Positions 18,312 through 27,823 of a DNA stretch of 58,903 nt are shown here, piece by piece. Source of the DNA: CAYZEE01 sp964477485 (lineage in GTDB: Bacteria; Patescibacteriota; Microgenomatia; Levybacterales; UBA12049). The DNA is taken from the NCBI GenBank assembly GCA_964477485.1, contig CAYZEE010000001.1:1-58903 (forward strand). Direction: 5' to 3'. A program made the translations under genes and the position numbers. The notes beneath the pieces were generated by a model that did no database searches, had not been told where the DNA came from, and worked only from the letters and a program-made list of their open reading frames with translations. Positions within the stretch are counted from its first letter, which is position 1; every line of letters begins with the position of its first letter.

Positions 18312-18374
18312 AGTATAACACTACCAGTTTCCTGCTTGTCAATATGACAAAGTGGGGCTTTTTGATGGTATAAT
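18312..18374. promoter_or_regulatory. Divergent promoter region with inverted repeat
   Basis: Minus strand: TATACT (18312-18317) with TTGACA upstream serves the coiled-coil gene. Plus strand: TATAAT (18369-18374) ends 6 nt before the GTG of the next glycosyltransferase, with a weak -35 (ATGACA/TGACAA) near 18344-18350. Between them is the perfect inverted repeat TTGTCA-ATA-TGACAA (18336-18350), which supplies -35-like sequence in both directions and could bind a dimeric regulator. Confidence 0.6.
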
Positions 18375-18380
18375 CATGGA

Positions 18381-19538
18381 GTGAAAGTTGCGCTTGTTTA
18401 TGATAGGGTCAATAAGTGGGGAGGGGCAGAAAGAGTACTTATCGCGCTTCATAAAATTTTTCCGGACGCGCCTTTATATACTTCTGTTTACGACAGACAA
18501 AAAGCTCCCTGGGCAAAAGTTTTTGATATAAGAACTTCTTTCCTTCAGAAATTTCCATTTGCTTCAGGAAATCATGAATTATATGCAACTCTTATGCCTT
18601 TGGCTTTTGAGAATTTTTCTTTCGACGAATATGATTTAGTAATTTCCGTAACAAGCGAGGCAGCAAAAGGTATTATCACAAAACCTAAAACTCTTCATAT
18701 CTGCTATTGTCTTACGCCGACTCGGTACTTGTGGAGTAGTTATAATGACTATTTTAGAAATTCATATCTGCGGTTTTTTTCAAAACCTGTTATTTCATAT
18801 CTTAAAACTTGGGATAAAATAGCTGCGCAAAGACCGGACAAATTTATTGCAATTTCAAAAGAAGTTCAAAAAAGAATAAAAAAATACTATAAAAGAGAGT
18901 CGATTGTAATTTATCCTCCTTTAATGCTAAGCTCTTCAGGTCTGACGCATTTTTCAGGAGACGCTCGCAGAAGTTTATTAAAATCACAAACGCCTCTCCG
19001 CCCGCTAAATGAAAGTCGATACCAACGTAAGGATTCAATGCTCAATGGTCGATATTTTCTAATTGTTTCCCGTCTTGTTCCTTACAAAAGAATAGATATT
19101 GCAATTAAGGCATTTAATAAATTGAAGCTGCCGCTAAAAATTATAGGAACAGGCTTTGAAGAAGGACGGCTTAAAGCGATGGCTGGGTCCAATATTGAGT
19201 TCTTAAGCAACTTGACTGAACAAGAATTGGTGGGGTATTATAAGGATTGTCATGCTCTTGTCTTTCCCGGCAAGGAAGATTTTGGTTTAGTTATTTTGGA
19301 AGCCCAAAGTTTTGGTAAGCCGGTAATTGCATTAGGAGAGGGAGGAGCGCTTGAAACAATTGATAAAGACAAAACAGGTATGTTTTTTTATCCGCAGACA
19401 CATGAGGCTCTTACAAAAACAATTAAAAAATTTATGACCAAAAAATTTGACCCGCAGGATAGTATAAAACAAGCACAAAAATTCAATATCGGGATTTTTA
19501 AAGAGCAACTAAACAGAGAAATAAAACTGTTATTATGA
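18381..19538 (+). CDS. GT4 glycosyltransferase (mannosyltransferase-like), GTG start
   Basis: The protein has 385 residues. MKVALVYDRVNKWGGAERVL, CYCLTPTRYLWSSY, ISKEVQKRIKKYY, FLIVSRLVPYKRIDIAIKAF and FPGKEDFGLVILEAQSFG match the WcaI/WbaZ-like GT4 group that uses GDP-mannose; the next gene would make that donor. The GTG start is supported by the -10 box 6 nt upstream and by the conserved N-terminus. The interdomain linker (residues of about 178-215) is about 20 residues longer than usual and low in similarity. Confidence 0.83.
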   Translation: MKVALVYDRVNKWGGAERVLIALHKIFPDAPLYTSVYDRQKAPWAKVFDIRTSFLQKFPFASGNHELYATLMPLAFENFSFDEYDLVISVTSEAAKGIITKPKTLHICYCLTPTRYLWSSYNDYFRNSYLRFFSKPVISYLKTWDKIAAQRPDKFIAISKEVQKRIKKYYKRESIVIYPPLMLSSSGLTHFSGDARRSLLKSQTPLRPLNESRYQRKDSMLNGRYFLIVSRLVPYKRIDIAIKAFNKLKLPLKIIGTGFEEGRLKAMAGSNIEFLSNLTEQELVGYYKDCHALVFPGKEDFGLVILEAQSFGKPVIALGEGGALETIDKDKTGMFFYPQTHEALTKTIKKFMTKKFDPQDSIKQAQKFNIGIFKEQLNREIKLLL

Positions 19539-20617
19539 AGATTGCAATTTTTGCCGGTGGAGTTGGGACAAGACTTTGGCCTATCTCCAGAAAAAACACA
19601 CCGAAACAGTTTGAGAAAATAATTGGAGAAAAATCCACTCTGCAGCTTACTATTGACAGACTATTACCTGCTTTTAAATTAAAAGACTTTTATATTGCAA
19701 CAGGCAAACGTTACGAGGATATTGTCCGTTCTCATCTACCAAACATTCCAAGTGAAAATTTTATTTTTGAGCCTGAGATGAAAGATGTTGGACCGGCCGT
19801 CGGCCTTGCAATGTCAGTAATTGGGAAAAACCATCCGGATACACCTGTTGCGATTATCTGGAGCGACCATTTTGTTAAAAAAGAAAGAAGATTTAGGGAA
19901 GTATTAAAAATGGCAGAAAGTCTGGTCTCAAAAAATCCTAATTCCTTAATTTTAATTGGTCAAAGAGCCCGTTTCGCAAACCAAAATCTCGGGTGGATAG
20001 AATTCGGAGATAAACTTGCGCAAATACGAGGTACGAAGATATACCGTTTTAACAGACTTATTTATAGACCTACGCTTCCACAGGCGCAAGAATTTCTTAA
20101 AGATAAAAATTTCGCCTGGAACCCTGGTTATTTTGTTACAACACCAAGATTTATTCTTTCTCAATATAAAAAATTTACACTACAGACGTATAAGGGCTTA
20201 ATGGAAATTCAAAATGCAGTTTCTAAAAGCAGCTATAATTCAACTCTTGATAAAACTTACCCGGCTTTTGAAAAGATAAGTTTTGACGATGCGATTTTGC
20301 AGAAGATAGATCCCAAGCGCATATCAGTTATTGCCGCAGATTTGGGCTGGAGCGATATAGGAGCCTGGGAAGCTTTGAAAGAAGCTCTTGAAGTTTCAAG
20401 TTCTGAAAACGTAACTCGCGGAAAAGTACTTCTGACTGATTCTTCAGATAACTTGGTTTTTAATTATGCGGATCAATTAACTGTTGGGATAGACTTGGCT
20501 GAAATGATTGTGATAAATACGGATGATGTTCTGCTGGTCTGCCATAAAAAATCTGTCCCCAAAATTAAAAAATTAGTAGAAAGTCTGTCGGGAACACCAA
20601 ACGAGCATCTTACGTAA
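19535..20617 (+). CDS. manC: Mannose-1-phosphate guanylyltransferase (ManC type)
   Basis: The protein has 360 residues. The nucleotide-binding signature FAGGVGTRLWPISRKNTPKQF is at the N-terminus, followed by FIFEPEMKDVGPAVGLAM and, late in the protein, DLGWSDIGAWEAL, all diagnostic of the type II GDP-mannose pyrophosphorylase branch. It makes GDP-mannose from mannose-1-phosphate and GTP. Its length matches the pyrophosphorylase-only form without the C-terminal isomerase. The start overlaps the upstream GT4 by 4 nt, which supports that enzyme being a mannosyltransferase. Confidence 0.88.
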   Translation: MKIAIFAGGVGTRLWPISRKNTPKQFEKIIGEKSTLQLTIDRLLPAFKLKDFYIATGKRYEDIVRSHLPNIPSENFIFEPEMKDVGPAVGLAMSVIGKNHPDTPVAIIWSDHFVKKERRFREVLKMAESLVSKNPNSLILIGQRARFANQNLGWIEFGDKLAQIRGTKIYRFNRLIYRPTLPQAQEFLKDKNFAWNPGYFVTTPRFILSQYKKFTLQTYKGLMEIQNAVSKSSYNSTLDKTYPAFEKISFDDAILQKIDPKRISVIAADLGWSDIGAWEALKEALEVSSSENVTRGKVLLTDSSDNLVFNYADQLTVGIDLAEMIVINTDDVLLVCHKKSVPKIKKLVESLSGTPNEHLT

Positions 20618-20631
20618 TCCTACACATAGTT

Positions 20632-21297
20632 ATGCCATACATAGAAGTTAAAAAAAGCCTATATTATGAAACAGTTAAGAGAATAATGGATATCTTATTC
20701 TCCACCTTATTAATAATATTTTTTTCTCCAATTATTCTTCTTGTTGCCATAGCAATAAAACTTGATTCAAAGGGACCAGTCCTGGCTGATACACCAGAGC
20801 GAATCGGCAAAAATGGAAAAACTTTTAAAATGTATAAATTTCGCTCAATGGTTGAAAACGCCCATGAGCTTCTTCGCCAAAATCCCAAATTTGCAAGACT
20901 TTTTAAGGAATACAAGCACGGAAGTTATAAGCTAAAAGATGATCCAAGGATTACAAAAGTCGGACGTTTTATTCGTAAATATTCTTTAGACGAGATTCCG
21001 CAATTCTTCAACATCTTAAAAGGAGAGATGAGTTTGGTAGGACCGCGAGCATACTATCCCGATGAACTAGAGGAACAGCAGAAAAAGTATCCCAGGACTA
21101 CAAAATCAGTTAAAATCGTTCTTTCTGTAAAACCGGGCCTTACGGGGTATTGGCAGGTTTCAGGCAGAAGTGAGATAAATTTCGATAAAAGGATCGAGAT
21201 GGATGCATCGTATGTTCGCAAAAGGTCAGTGTTTTATGACATTTGGATTATCCTCGAAACTCCCTGGGCAATGCTTTCAGGCAAAGGCGCCCTGTGA
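20632..21297 (+). CDS. Priming sugar-phosphate transferase (WcaJ/Bac_transf type)
   Basis: The protein has 221 residues. One N-terminal membrane segment (about residues 17-40) is followed by the conserved catalytic region: GPVLADTPERIGKNGKTFKMYKFRSM, DPRITKVGRFIRKYSLDEIPQFFNILKGEMSLVGPR and VKPGLTGYWQVSGR. This family transfers a sugar-1-phosphate from a nucleotide sugar to undecaprenyl phosphate and so starts each polysaccharide repeat unit. It is the short single-domain form without the extra N-terminal helices of full WcaJ. It lies 14 nt after manC. The sugar is not predictable. Confidence 0.88.
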   Translation: MPYIEVKKSLYYETVKRIMDILFSTLLIIFFSPIILLVAIAIKLDSKGPVLADTPERIGKNGKTFKMYKFRSMVENAHELLRQNPKFARLFKEYKHGSYKLKDDPRITKVGRFIRKYSLDEIPQFFNILKGEMSLVGPRAYYPDELEEQQKKYPRTTKSVKIVLSVKPGLTGYWQVSGRSEINFDKRIEMDASYVRKRSVFYDIWIILETPWAMLSGKGAL

Positions 21298-21312
21298 CAG
21301 TCAAGCTTAGGA

Positions 21313-21342
21313 TTGACATAGGCGTTCGTTTCGAGGTAACAT
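21313..21342 (+). promoter_or_regulatory. Probable promoter of the DUF4012 gene
   Basis: TTGACA (21313-21318), an 18-nt spacer and TAACAT (21337-21342) precede the ATG at 21349 by 6 nt, which is again consistent with a leaderless transcript. The TATACT at 21342-21347 is too close to the ATG to serve as the -10 box. Confidence 0.45.
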
Positions 21343-21348
21343 ATACTA

Positions 21349-23343
21349 ATGGAAGGATTCGAGAAGATAGATTTAGATCCTGTTTCAGCTAATCCAACTC
21401 CCCGAGAAATTTCTAAGTCAGTACCAGATTTTAAGATGAGAAGCAGAAAAAAAGGATCCGCTTTTTTTAAGAATAAAAATGTCATAAGAGTTATTATTGT
21501 ACTTATTATTTTAGTCATTATTTCTTCATTTGCTGTTATATTGCCGGCTCAAAAGGTGCTTCAGAATTCCAAAAAAACCTATGCTCAGGTAAAAGCTACT
21601 GTTGATGCTGTAAAAAAACAAAATATTGAGCTGGCATCTGCGGAATTGACAAAAACTACTGCTGATTTAACCGAGACGCAAAAAAGCCTTAATTCTTTGG
21701 GGTATCTTCAGTTTATTCCTATTGCCGGTTGGTATTACAGCGATGCAAAACATTTAGTAGCGGCAGGATTTTATGGACTTGATGCTGCAAACGTACTTAT
21801 AGAATCCGTAAGGCCTTATGCTGACGTGCTGGGGCTTAAGGGACAGGGAAGTTTTGTGGGCGGAACAGCAGAACAGAGAATAGAAACCGCTGTTAAAACT
21901 ATGGGAAAGGTTACTCCTCACATTGATGATATTTCAAAATATCTAAAAGATGTAAAGACAGAGGTAGATGCCGTAGACGCAAACCACTACCCGTCTTTTT
22001 TAGGATTTCGTAAAATTCATGATTCTTTATTAAGCCTGCAAAAAATAGTAGATGAGGGATCTTCTTTTGTAGAACAGGCAAAACCGCTTATTAAAGTGCT
22101 GCCGAATCTTCTAGGAGAGCCTGATAGCAAAAAATACCTTGTATTATTTCAGAACGACAAAGAACTTCGTCCTACAGGCGGATTCATAACAGCTTATTCA
22201 ATCTTTAATATAGACAGAGGGAAAATTAATGTAGAAAAATCCGACAACATTTACAATCTCGATCTTTCAATCCCCAATAAACCTGAGGCTCCTGAGCCTA
22301 TCTTGAAATATCTGCCCAATGTTTATCAATTTAATATAAGAGACAGTAATCTTTCCCCGGATTTTATAGACTCCATGAAGACTTTTAACTCTATGTATAA
22401 TAAATCCTCCCAGAAAGAGAACGTGGATGGCATTATTGCCCTGGATACTAATGTTTTGGTATCAACGATAAAAATATTGGATAATAATGTTGAAGCTGCC
22501 GGTATGACATTTACAACAAATAACGACCCTAGGTGTGATTGTCCACAGGTAATTTATCAGCTTGAAAGCAGCATAAGTACCCCTCTTAGCGTTGATCTTA
22601 AGACATCAAATCTTGAAGCTATTCAGGCAAGTAGAAAAGACATAATAGGAGAGTTATTATTTGCTATTTTGAATAAAGCTTTGAAATCCTCGCCTAAGCT
22701 TTATTGGGGAGCATTATTTCAGAATCTGTTAACGCAAATAGACCAGAAACATGTTTTATTCGATATTTATGATGCCGATGCCCAAAGAGGATTTGAGGCT
22801 CTTAATGCAGCAGGCCGCATAAAGTCGTTTGATGGAGACTATTTACATATAAATGAAGCAAATTTCGGTGGACAAAAGTCTAATCTATTTGTTTCACGAA
22901 GCGTCACGCAGAATTATCAAGTAAAAAGCGATGGAAGTATAGTAAAAACGGTCACAATTAATTACAAAAATCCTTATCCTGCCTCTGATTGTAATCTTGA
23001 AAGAGGGAACCTTTGCCTAAATGCAATTTATAGAAATTGGTTTAGAATTTATACTCCTGTCGGAAGCACCCTTATAGACAGTCAAGGATCAGAAGTTAAG
23101 ATGAAATCCCATGAGGGTTTAGGAAAAACTGTTTTTGAAGGATTTTTAACTGTCAGACCTGAAGGTACGGCTGCTTTTACTATCTCTTACCGCTTGCCTT
23201 TTAAGGCAACTGGCATACTGCCGCTTCTTATCCAAAAACAGCCAGGAACTTATAATGATCCATATGCCATCGAAGTTAACAACAATACGGTTGATAAATT
23301 TAATCTCTCCACAGATAAAGAGCTTAAAATAAATCTTAAATGA
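21349..23343 (+). CDS. DUF4012 domain membrane-anchored extracytoplasmic protein
   Basis: The protein has 664 residues. A charged cytoplasmic N-terminus of about 45 residues leads into one membrane helix (about 46-67), and the rest is extracytoplasmic. The segment KYLVLFQNDKELRPTGGFITAY (around residues 260-280) is the hallmark of DUF4012, a family frequent in CPR genomes and in some Gram-positive bacteria, often beside polysaccharide genes. No catalytic mechanism is established for it. Its position after the priming transferase suggests a role in glycan export or attachment; a LytR-type phosphotransfer is a guess without motif support. It overlaps recO by 4 nt. Confidence 0.8.
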   Translation: MEGFEKIDLDPVSANPTPREISKSVPDFKMRSRKKGSAFFKNKNVIRVIIVLIILVIISSFAVILPAQKVLQNSKKTYAQVKATVDAVKKQNIELASAELTKTTADLTETQKSLNSLGYLQFIPIAGWYYSDAKHLVAAGFYGLDAANVLIESVRPYADVLGLKGQGSFVGGTAEQRIETAVKTMGKVTPHIDDISKYLKDVKTEVDAVDANHYPSFLGFRKIHDSLLSLQKIVDEGSSFVEQAKPLIKVLPNLLGEPDSKKYLVLFQNDKELRPTGGFITAYSIFNIDRGKINVEKSDNIYNLDLSIPNKPEAPEPILKYLPNVYQFNIRDSNLSPDFIDSMKTFNSMYNKSSQKENVDGIIALDTNVLVSTIKILDNNVEAAGMTFTTNNDPRCDCPQVIYQLESSISTPLSVDLKTSNLEAIQASRKDIIGELLFAILNKALKSSPKLYWGALFQNLLTQIDQKHVLFDIYDADAQRGFEALNAAGRIKSFDGDYLHINEANFGGQKSNLFVSRSVTQNYQVKSDGSIVKTVTINYKNPYPASDCNLERGNLCLNAIYRNWFRIYTPVGSTLIDSQGSEVKMKSHEGLGKTVFEGFLTVRPEGTAAFTISYRLPFKATGILPLLIQKQPGTYNDPYAIEVNNNTVDKFNLSTDKELKINLK

Positions 23344-23885
23344 GAAGCTATAAAGCAGAAGGTATTGTTCTTAAAAGAAAAAATGTTGGCGAAACAGATA
23401 GAATTTTGACTTTTTTTAGCAAAACTTATGGAAAAATCCAAATTAGAGCGCCTGGTGTTAGAAAAATTACAAGTAAAAGATCTCCGCATATAGAACTTTT
23501 AAATTTTTCAGTTTTAAGTATATATAAAAGTTTTCATTCCTCTCTCCCTATTGTCACAGAAGCACAGACCTTGGAAAGTTTTTCAGGTGTTAAAAGATCA
23601 CTAAAAAAGATCGGCATGGCATTTTATATCTGTGAACTTGTTACCAGTTTTTGTCCCGAGAATCAGGAAAACAAGAAAATATTTTTTCTTCTTAAAGATA
23701 CCTTACGTTGCCTGGATAATTCTCTTGATGGATCATCCTTGGTTCTGGATAATTTTGAAAATGAGTTTCTTGAGCTTCTTGGTTTTATGCCAAAGTCATT
23801 TTTAGCTTATGATAGACAAGCTTTTATAGAGAATATTTTGGAGAAAAAATTAAAGACTAAAAAGATACTTTCCTCTCTAATCTAA
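23340..23885 (+). CDS. recO: DNA repair protein RecO (short form)
   Basis: The protein has 181 residues. The N-terminal OB-fold is clear (SYKAEGIVLKRKNVGETDRILTFFSKTYGKIQIRAPGVRK), followed by the helical domain (IGMAFYICELVTSFCPENQEN and ELLGFMP). RecO anneals single strands and loads RecA with RecR in the RecFOR pathway. Typical bacterial RecO has about 230-250 residues with a zinc-binding cysteine cluster; this one stops early and lacks that cluster. It overlaps the DUF4012 gene (ATGA) and, convergently, the next minus-strand gene by 9 nt. Confidence 0.82.
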   Translation: MRSYKAEGIVLKRKNVGETDRILTFFSKTYGKIQIRAPGVRKITSKRSPHIELLNFSVLSIYKSFHSSLPIVTEAQTLESFSGVKRSLKKIGMAFYICELVTSFCPENQENKKIFFLLKDTLRCLDNSLDGSSLVLDNFENEFLELLGFMPKSFLAYDRQAFIENILEKKLKTKKILSSLI

Positions 23886-24377
23886 TCTGTCGACAACAAG
23901 AAATGTGGCAACGTCAAGGATTAGTAGAATGAATGTTACCGCCGCATAGATAAATGAAATTCTAAGATAAATATAATCAAAGCTGATTCCGTTTAGTATA
24001 AAAGGCAGCGCGAAGAACATAAATATAGACCAGAGAATAAGAAGTCCAAAAAAGGAAGAAATTTTACAGACTATTCGCCAGAGGGAATTTTCCAAGCTGG
24101 ACAAAGCTATAAGGTTTAATGACCCCAGGACCGTAATAACTAGTAAAAATATATGATATATTCTAAGACTTTGAGTCCACGGTGCGTTTAAGAAAAATCC
24201 TATCGCCCGTATATTACTAGGTACGCGAAGAAGAGCAAGGTGGGGTGGAGCAAATAGGATATCAACTGCGAATACGTTCAGTAAAAAAATAAAAAAAATA
24301 ACAATATACACAACCTGAAGAAGCGTAGCATAGTAATCCGTTTTTGCATCAATTTTGTCTTTAGTCTTGGTTTTCAT
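23877..24377 (-). CDS. Four-helix membrane protein of unknown function
   Basis: The protein has 166 residues and four well-spaced membrane helices (near 15-37, 65-88, 95-120 and 135-160) with a charged, Lys/Asp-rich N-terminus. I do not recognise a family. It lies 20 nt downstream of the other minus-strand gene and is likely co-transcribed with it. Its 3' end overlaps recO on the opposite strand. Confidence 0.65.
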   Translation of the reverse strand: MKTKTKDKIDAKTDYYATLLQVVYIVIFFIFLLNVFAVDILFAPPHLALLRVPSNIRAIGFFLNAPWTQSLRIYHIFLLVITVLGSLNLIALSSLENSLWRIVCKISSFFGLLILWSIFMFFALPFILNGISFDYIYLRISFIYAAVTFILLILDVATFLVVDRLD

Positions 24378-24397
24378 ATAATTTATTATTACAATAA

Positions 24398-24922
24398 TTA
24401 CTCAACACTGATGTTATAGACAGGATGAATCTCATTCCATAAATGAGTTGTGTCTAAGACATGCTGGCCTATAACGGTAACCCTTTCACCGTTTTTTGGA
24501 AGATAAACATTATTCTTAAACCCTCCGCAAGCCTTCTTTGGAGCGGATTCAGTAATCTTTCCGACACATACAATTTCGACAACAAGTTTATCCTGATATG
24601 CCAGTTTATTCCCAAAATTGAGAGTCCATCTATATTGCGGGTCCAGAGTCAATCCAAATTTATAATCTCCATCAGGAACGCGATCAATGCCACTGACTAT
24701 TCCTGACACCTTAACGCAATTTTTATAGACGATGAGTCTAAAAGGATGAAAAACATGATCCAAAGATTCATTATTTAAGCAATCCTTAAAATTTAGATTT
24801 TGTCCAGGCTTTTGCGGTAAAGTTCTCTCATTTGCGATTATCATAGGGATTATAATTATAAACAAGAGGAAACTAAAAAATCCGGCAAGGAAGATAAGAA
24901 TATTTTTTGTTCTCTGAGTCAT
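24398..24922 (-). CDS. Membrane-anchored extracytoplasmic OB-like protein
   Basis: The protein has 174 residues. One N-terminal membrane helix (about 8-30) precedes an exported domain. The domain has a recognisable pattern: CVKVSGIVSGIDRVPDGDYKF, LTLDPQYRWTLNFGN, LVVEIVC, a cysteine near ACGGF, GERVTVIGQHVLD and finally WNEIHPVYNI. I have seen this D-G-D-Y to EIHP-V arrangement in short secreted proteins of many bacteria; it suggests a small beta-barrel of OB type. Three cysteines could form a disulfide. Function is unknown. Confidence 0.65.
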   Translation of the reverse strand: MTQRTKNILIFLAGFFSFLLFIIIIPMIIANERTLPQKPGQNLNFKDCLNNESLDHVFHPFRLIVYKNCVKVSGIVSGIDRVPDGDYKFGLTLDPQYRWTLNFGNKLAYQDKLVVEIVCVGKITESAPKKACGGFKNNVYLPKNGERVTVIGQHVLDTTHLWNEIHPVYNISVE

Positions 24923-25013
24923 ATAAGCGTTATCTACTTAGATTAGCAAAGCACATCCTCAAAATCAAGCCAAGACGGTAGCTTCTCCTCTTTTTTTAAT
25001 TTTCTCTTTTTGT

Positions 25014-25019
25014 TATTAT
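25014..25019 (+). promoter_or_regulatory. -10 box of the glyS operon
   Basis: TATTAT ends 6 nt before the ATG at 25026. GGAG lies between them but only one nucleotide from the ATG, too close to act as a Shine-Dalgarno sequence, so a leaderless mRNA is likely. Confidence 0.55.
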
Positions 25020-25025
25020 AGGAGC

Positions 25026-26348
25026 ATGGAAGACGACTTGGTCAAGTCAGACTTGATGGAGAGGATTGTTGCCCTTTGCAAAAGGCGAGGATTTATTTTT
25101 CAAAATTCTGAAATTTACGGTGGAGTTAACGGGATTTGGGATTTAGGACCCATGGGCACCTTGCTTTCGGAAAACATTAAAAAAGAATGGAAAAATTCGA
25201 TAATTTTGTCCCGTGATGATGTGGTTGCACTTGACTCTTCAATTCTTGCAAATCCAAAAGTTTGGGAAGCATCAGGACATATTAAATCTTTTACAGATCC
25301 TCTTGTTGAATGTAAAGTTTGTCATGAAAGATTCAGGGCAGACCATAAAGATCAAATAGAAGAGCATGAGAAAGCCCATAAAAATATTTCGTGGACAGAT
25401 ATCAAGCAATTCAACTTAATGTTTAAAACTTTTATGGGACCAATAGATAATGAAGAAAATAAAACATATCTTCGTCCCGAAACAGCCCAAGGAATTTTTG
25501 TAAATTTTAAGAATGTTTTGGAAACCGGCAGGGTTAAAATTCCGTTCGGAATTGCACAGATTGGCAAAGGTTTTCGAAACGAGATAACAACAGGAAATTT
25601 TCTGTTCCGGGTCCGTGAATTTGAAATGATGGAGCTTGAGTTTTTTGTAAAGCCCGGTAGTGATAAAAAATGGCTTGAATACTGGAGAGAAGAAAGATTA
25701 AAGTGGTATTTAAGCCTGGGGATTAACAAAAATAATATTAAATTGGTTGACTTGCCAAAAGAAGATATCGCACATTATTCAAAAGGGACGAGTGAAATTT
25801 GGTACAAATGGCCGTTTATGGATTTTGGAGAACTTGAAGGGATAGCAAACAGAGGCGATTATGATTTATCACAGCATGCGAAGCATTCGGGGAAAGACAT
25901 CAGCTATTTTGATGAAGGAACCAAAGAGCATTATATTCCCTATGTAATTGAACCATCTGTTGGGGTAGGACGGGCAATGCTTGCATTTTTACTTGATTCT
26001 TATTATGAAGATAAAGAAAGAGTGGTTCTAAAACTTAGTCCAAAACTTGCTCCGGTTAAAGTTGCGGTATTTCCGCTTCTTTCGAATAAATTACCTCTTG
26101 CAAAAATGGCGCAGGATATTTATCATAATCTTAAAAAACAGCTAAGCAATATTGTTGCCTTTGATAGCAGAGGAAACATCGGAAAGAGATATTACTATCA
26201 GGATGAGATTGGAACGCCTTTTTGTGTAACAGTTGATTTTCAAAGCTTGGAGGATAATACGGTTACCATTCGATACAGAGATACAACGAAACAGGAAAGA
26301 ATCAAGAGGCAAAATTTAGTAGATTTCTTTAAAGAAAAATTAATCTAA
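25026..26348 (+). CDS. glyS: Glycyl-tRNA synthetase, single-chain (alpha2) type
   Basis: The protein has 440 residues. It begins with LCKRRGFIFQNSEIYGGVNGIWDLGPMG and contains class II motifs: YLRPETAQGIFVNF (motif 1 region), GKGFRNEITTGNFLFRVREFEMMELEFF (motif 2) and YVIEPSVGVGRAMLAFL (motif 3), then an anticodon-binding domain ending in VTIRYRDTTKQERI. This is the dimeric archaeal/eukaryotic-like form, not the alpha2-beta2 form. It charges tRNA-Gly in the cytoplasm. Its stop overlaps the purF start by one base. Confidence 0.95.
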   Translation: MEDDLVKSDLMERIVALCKRRGFIFQNSEIYGGVNGIWDLGPMGTLLSENIKKEWKNSIILSRDDVVALDSSILANPKVWEASGHIKSFTDPLVECKVCHERFRADHKDQIEEHEKAHKNISWTDIKQFNLMFKTFMGPIDNEENKTYLRPETAQGIFVNFKNVLETGRVKIPFGIAQIGKGFRNEITTGNFLFRVREFEMMELEFFVKPGSDKKWLEYWREERLKWYLSLGINKNNIKLVDLPKEDIAHYSKGTSEIWYKWPFMDFGELEGIANRGDYDLSQHAKHSGKDISYFDEGTKEHYIPYVIEPSVGVGRAMLAFLLDSYYEDKERVVLKLSPKLAPVKVAVFPLLSNKLPLAKMAQDIYHNLKKQLSNIVAFDSRGNIGKRYYYQDEIGTPFCVTVDFQSLEDNTVTIRYRDTTKQERIKRQNLVDFFKEKLI

Positions 26349-27823
26349 TGCACGAAAGAGTAATTCAAAATTTCCTTCCCCCGGAAACAGAAAAACCTCG
26401 CGATAATTGTTCTGTCATAGGAGTTTATTCACCAGCTGGAGATGTAGCGGGTATTGCCCTAGAAGGTTTAATAGAAACTAATCATCGTGGCCAGGAGGGA
26501 TCCGGAATTGCAGTGTCAAACGGATATGAAAATGAAGTGGTTAAGGATTCCGGGCTTGCTGAAGTTGTATTCAAGATAGAACATGATTTGCCAAGCCTGC
26601 CCAATGCTTTTATTGCCGTTGGCCATGACAGATATTCAACTTCCGGTTCTCTTTTGGAATCTCAGCCGTTTGTGGAGGATGGTATCGTGCTTGCTCACAA
26701 TGGGAACCTAACTAACATTGCTGAGCTCAGGGAAGAATTTAACTTGCCTGATGAGATAGCCGGAGCAAGAAGCGATAGCCGCATAGCCCTTGCTGTAATC
26801 AACAAGATGCCCGGTGATGAGGAAGAAAGAATTATCTCCGGTCTTAAAAAATTTGAGGGAGCATATTCTTTTGTATTTTCGACCAAAGATGCTTTATATG
26901 CCAGCAGAGACTCAAAAGGTTTTAGGCCACTGGTAATAGGAAGGATAAAAGATGACGGATATGTCGTTGCATCAGAAACAGTAGCTCTTCGCTCAATGGG
27001 AGCTAGCTTCGATCGCGAGGTTCAAGCGGGGGAAACTGTCCGAATAAATAGTGAAGGATTAAAAACCATATCAATTGACGTAAGAGACGGGAGACTTTCT
27101 CGTTGTTTTTTTGAACTTATTTATCTTTCAAGGCCTGACGGCGTAGTTTTTGGTATACCTGTAATGAAATTTAGAGAAAGAGTAGGAGAAATGCTCGCAA
27201 GACATCTTCCTAAAAATGTAGACATTATAGCTCCCGTTCCTAATTCCGGAAGAGGTGCTTATATGGGGGTAATCAATTACATGCCCGCCAGGCATTCAGG
27301 CGCCAGATTTGCTGAAGTTTTTTACCCTAATCCTTACAGAAACATTGTGAAAGGACAAAGGACTTTTATACGTCCGAATGGAAGAGATAAGGCAGTTACA
27401 GAAAAATATTCAGTTATAGAAGCTAATGTTGAAGATAAAAGTATTGTTCTTGTGGACGATTCAATAGTCAGGGGCTCAATGAGGAGAATGGTTCAAATAT
27501 TGAGATCCCACGGTGCTCGCGCCGTTAGTGCCTTGATTGCTTCTCCTACTATTAGAGAAGGTTGCCATTACGGGGTGGATTTTGGCAATGGTGAACTTTT
27601 AGCGCATAAAATTCCAGACGTTGATAAAATAAAGGAATACCTTGGTCTTGACACTCTTTATTACATAAGTTATGCTGAATCATTGGAGGCGGCTCTAGGG
27701 AATCCTGTTGAAAATGCTCCGGAGGTTTTTGAGGAAAATGGGTTCTGCGGAGCTTGTTTTACGGGAAGATATCCGACATCATTTCAGGGAATCATATCTA
27801 AAGAAGGAGAGGTTAGTGTATGA
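26348..27823 (+). CDS. purF: Amidophosphoribosyltransferase
   Basis: The protein has 491 residues. PurF makes phosphoribosylamine from PRPP and glutamine, the first step of purine synthesis. The N-terminal nucleophile Cys is at position 21 (NCSVIGVYSP) behind a 20-residue propeptide that must be cleaved. NHRGQEGSGIAV, VGHDRYSTSG and LAHNGNLTN mark the glutaminase domain; SIVLVDDSIVRGSMRR is the PRPP loop. FCGACFTG near the end resembles the cysteine-containing end of iron-sulfur PurF enzymes. De novo purine genes are patchy in CPR bacteria. It is embedded between glyS and a small envelope gene with 1- and 4-nt overlaps. Confidence 0.93.
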   Translation: MHERVIQNFLPPETEKPRDNCSVIGVYSPAGDVAGIALEGLIETNHRGQEGSGIAVSNGYENEVVKDSGLAEVVFKIEHDLPSLPNAFIAVGHDRYSTSGSLLESQPFVEDGIVLAHNGNLTNIAELREEFNLPDEIAGARSDSRIALAVINKMPGDEEERIISGLKKFEGAYSFVFSTKDALYASRDSKGFRPLVIGRIKDDGYVVASETVALRSMGASFDREVQAGETVRINSEGLKTISIDVRDGRLSRCFFELIYLSRPDGVVFGIPVMKFRERVGEMLARHLPKNVDIIAPVPNSGRGAYMGVINYMPARHSGARFAEVFYPNPYRNIVKGQRTFIRPNGRDKAVTEKYSVIEANVEDKSIVLVDDSIVRGSMRRMVQILRSHGARAVSALIASPTIREGCHYGVDFGNGELLAHKIPDVDKIKEYLGLDTLYYISYAESLEAALGNPVENAPEVFEENGFCGACFTGRYPTSFQGIISKEGEVSV

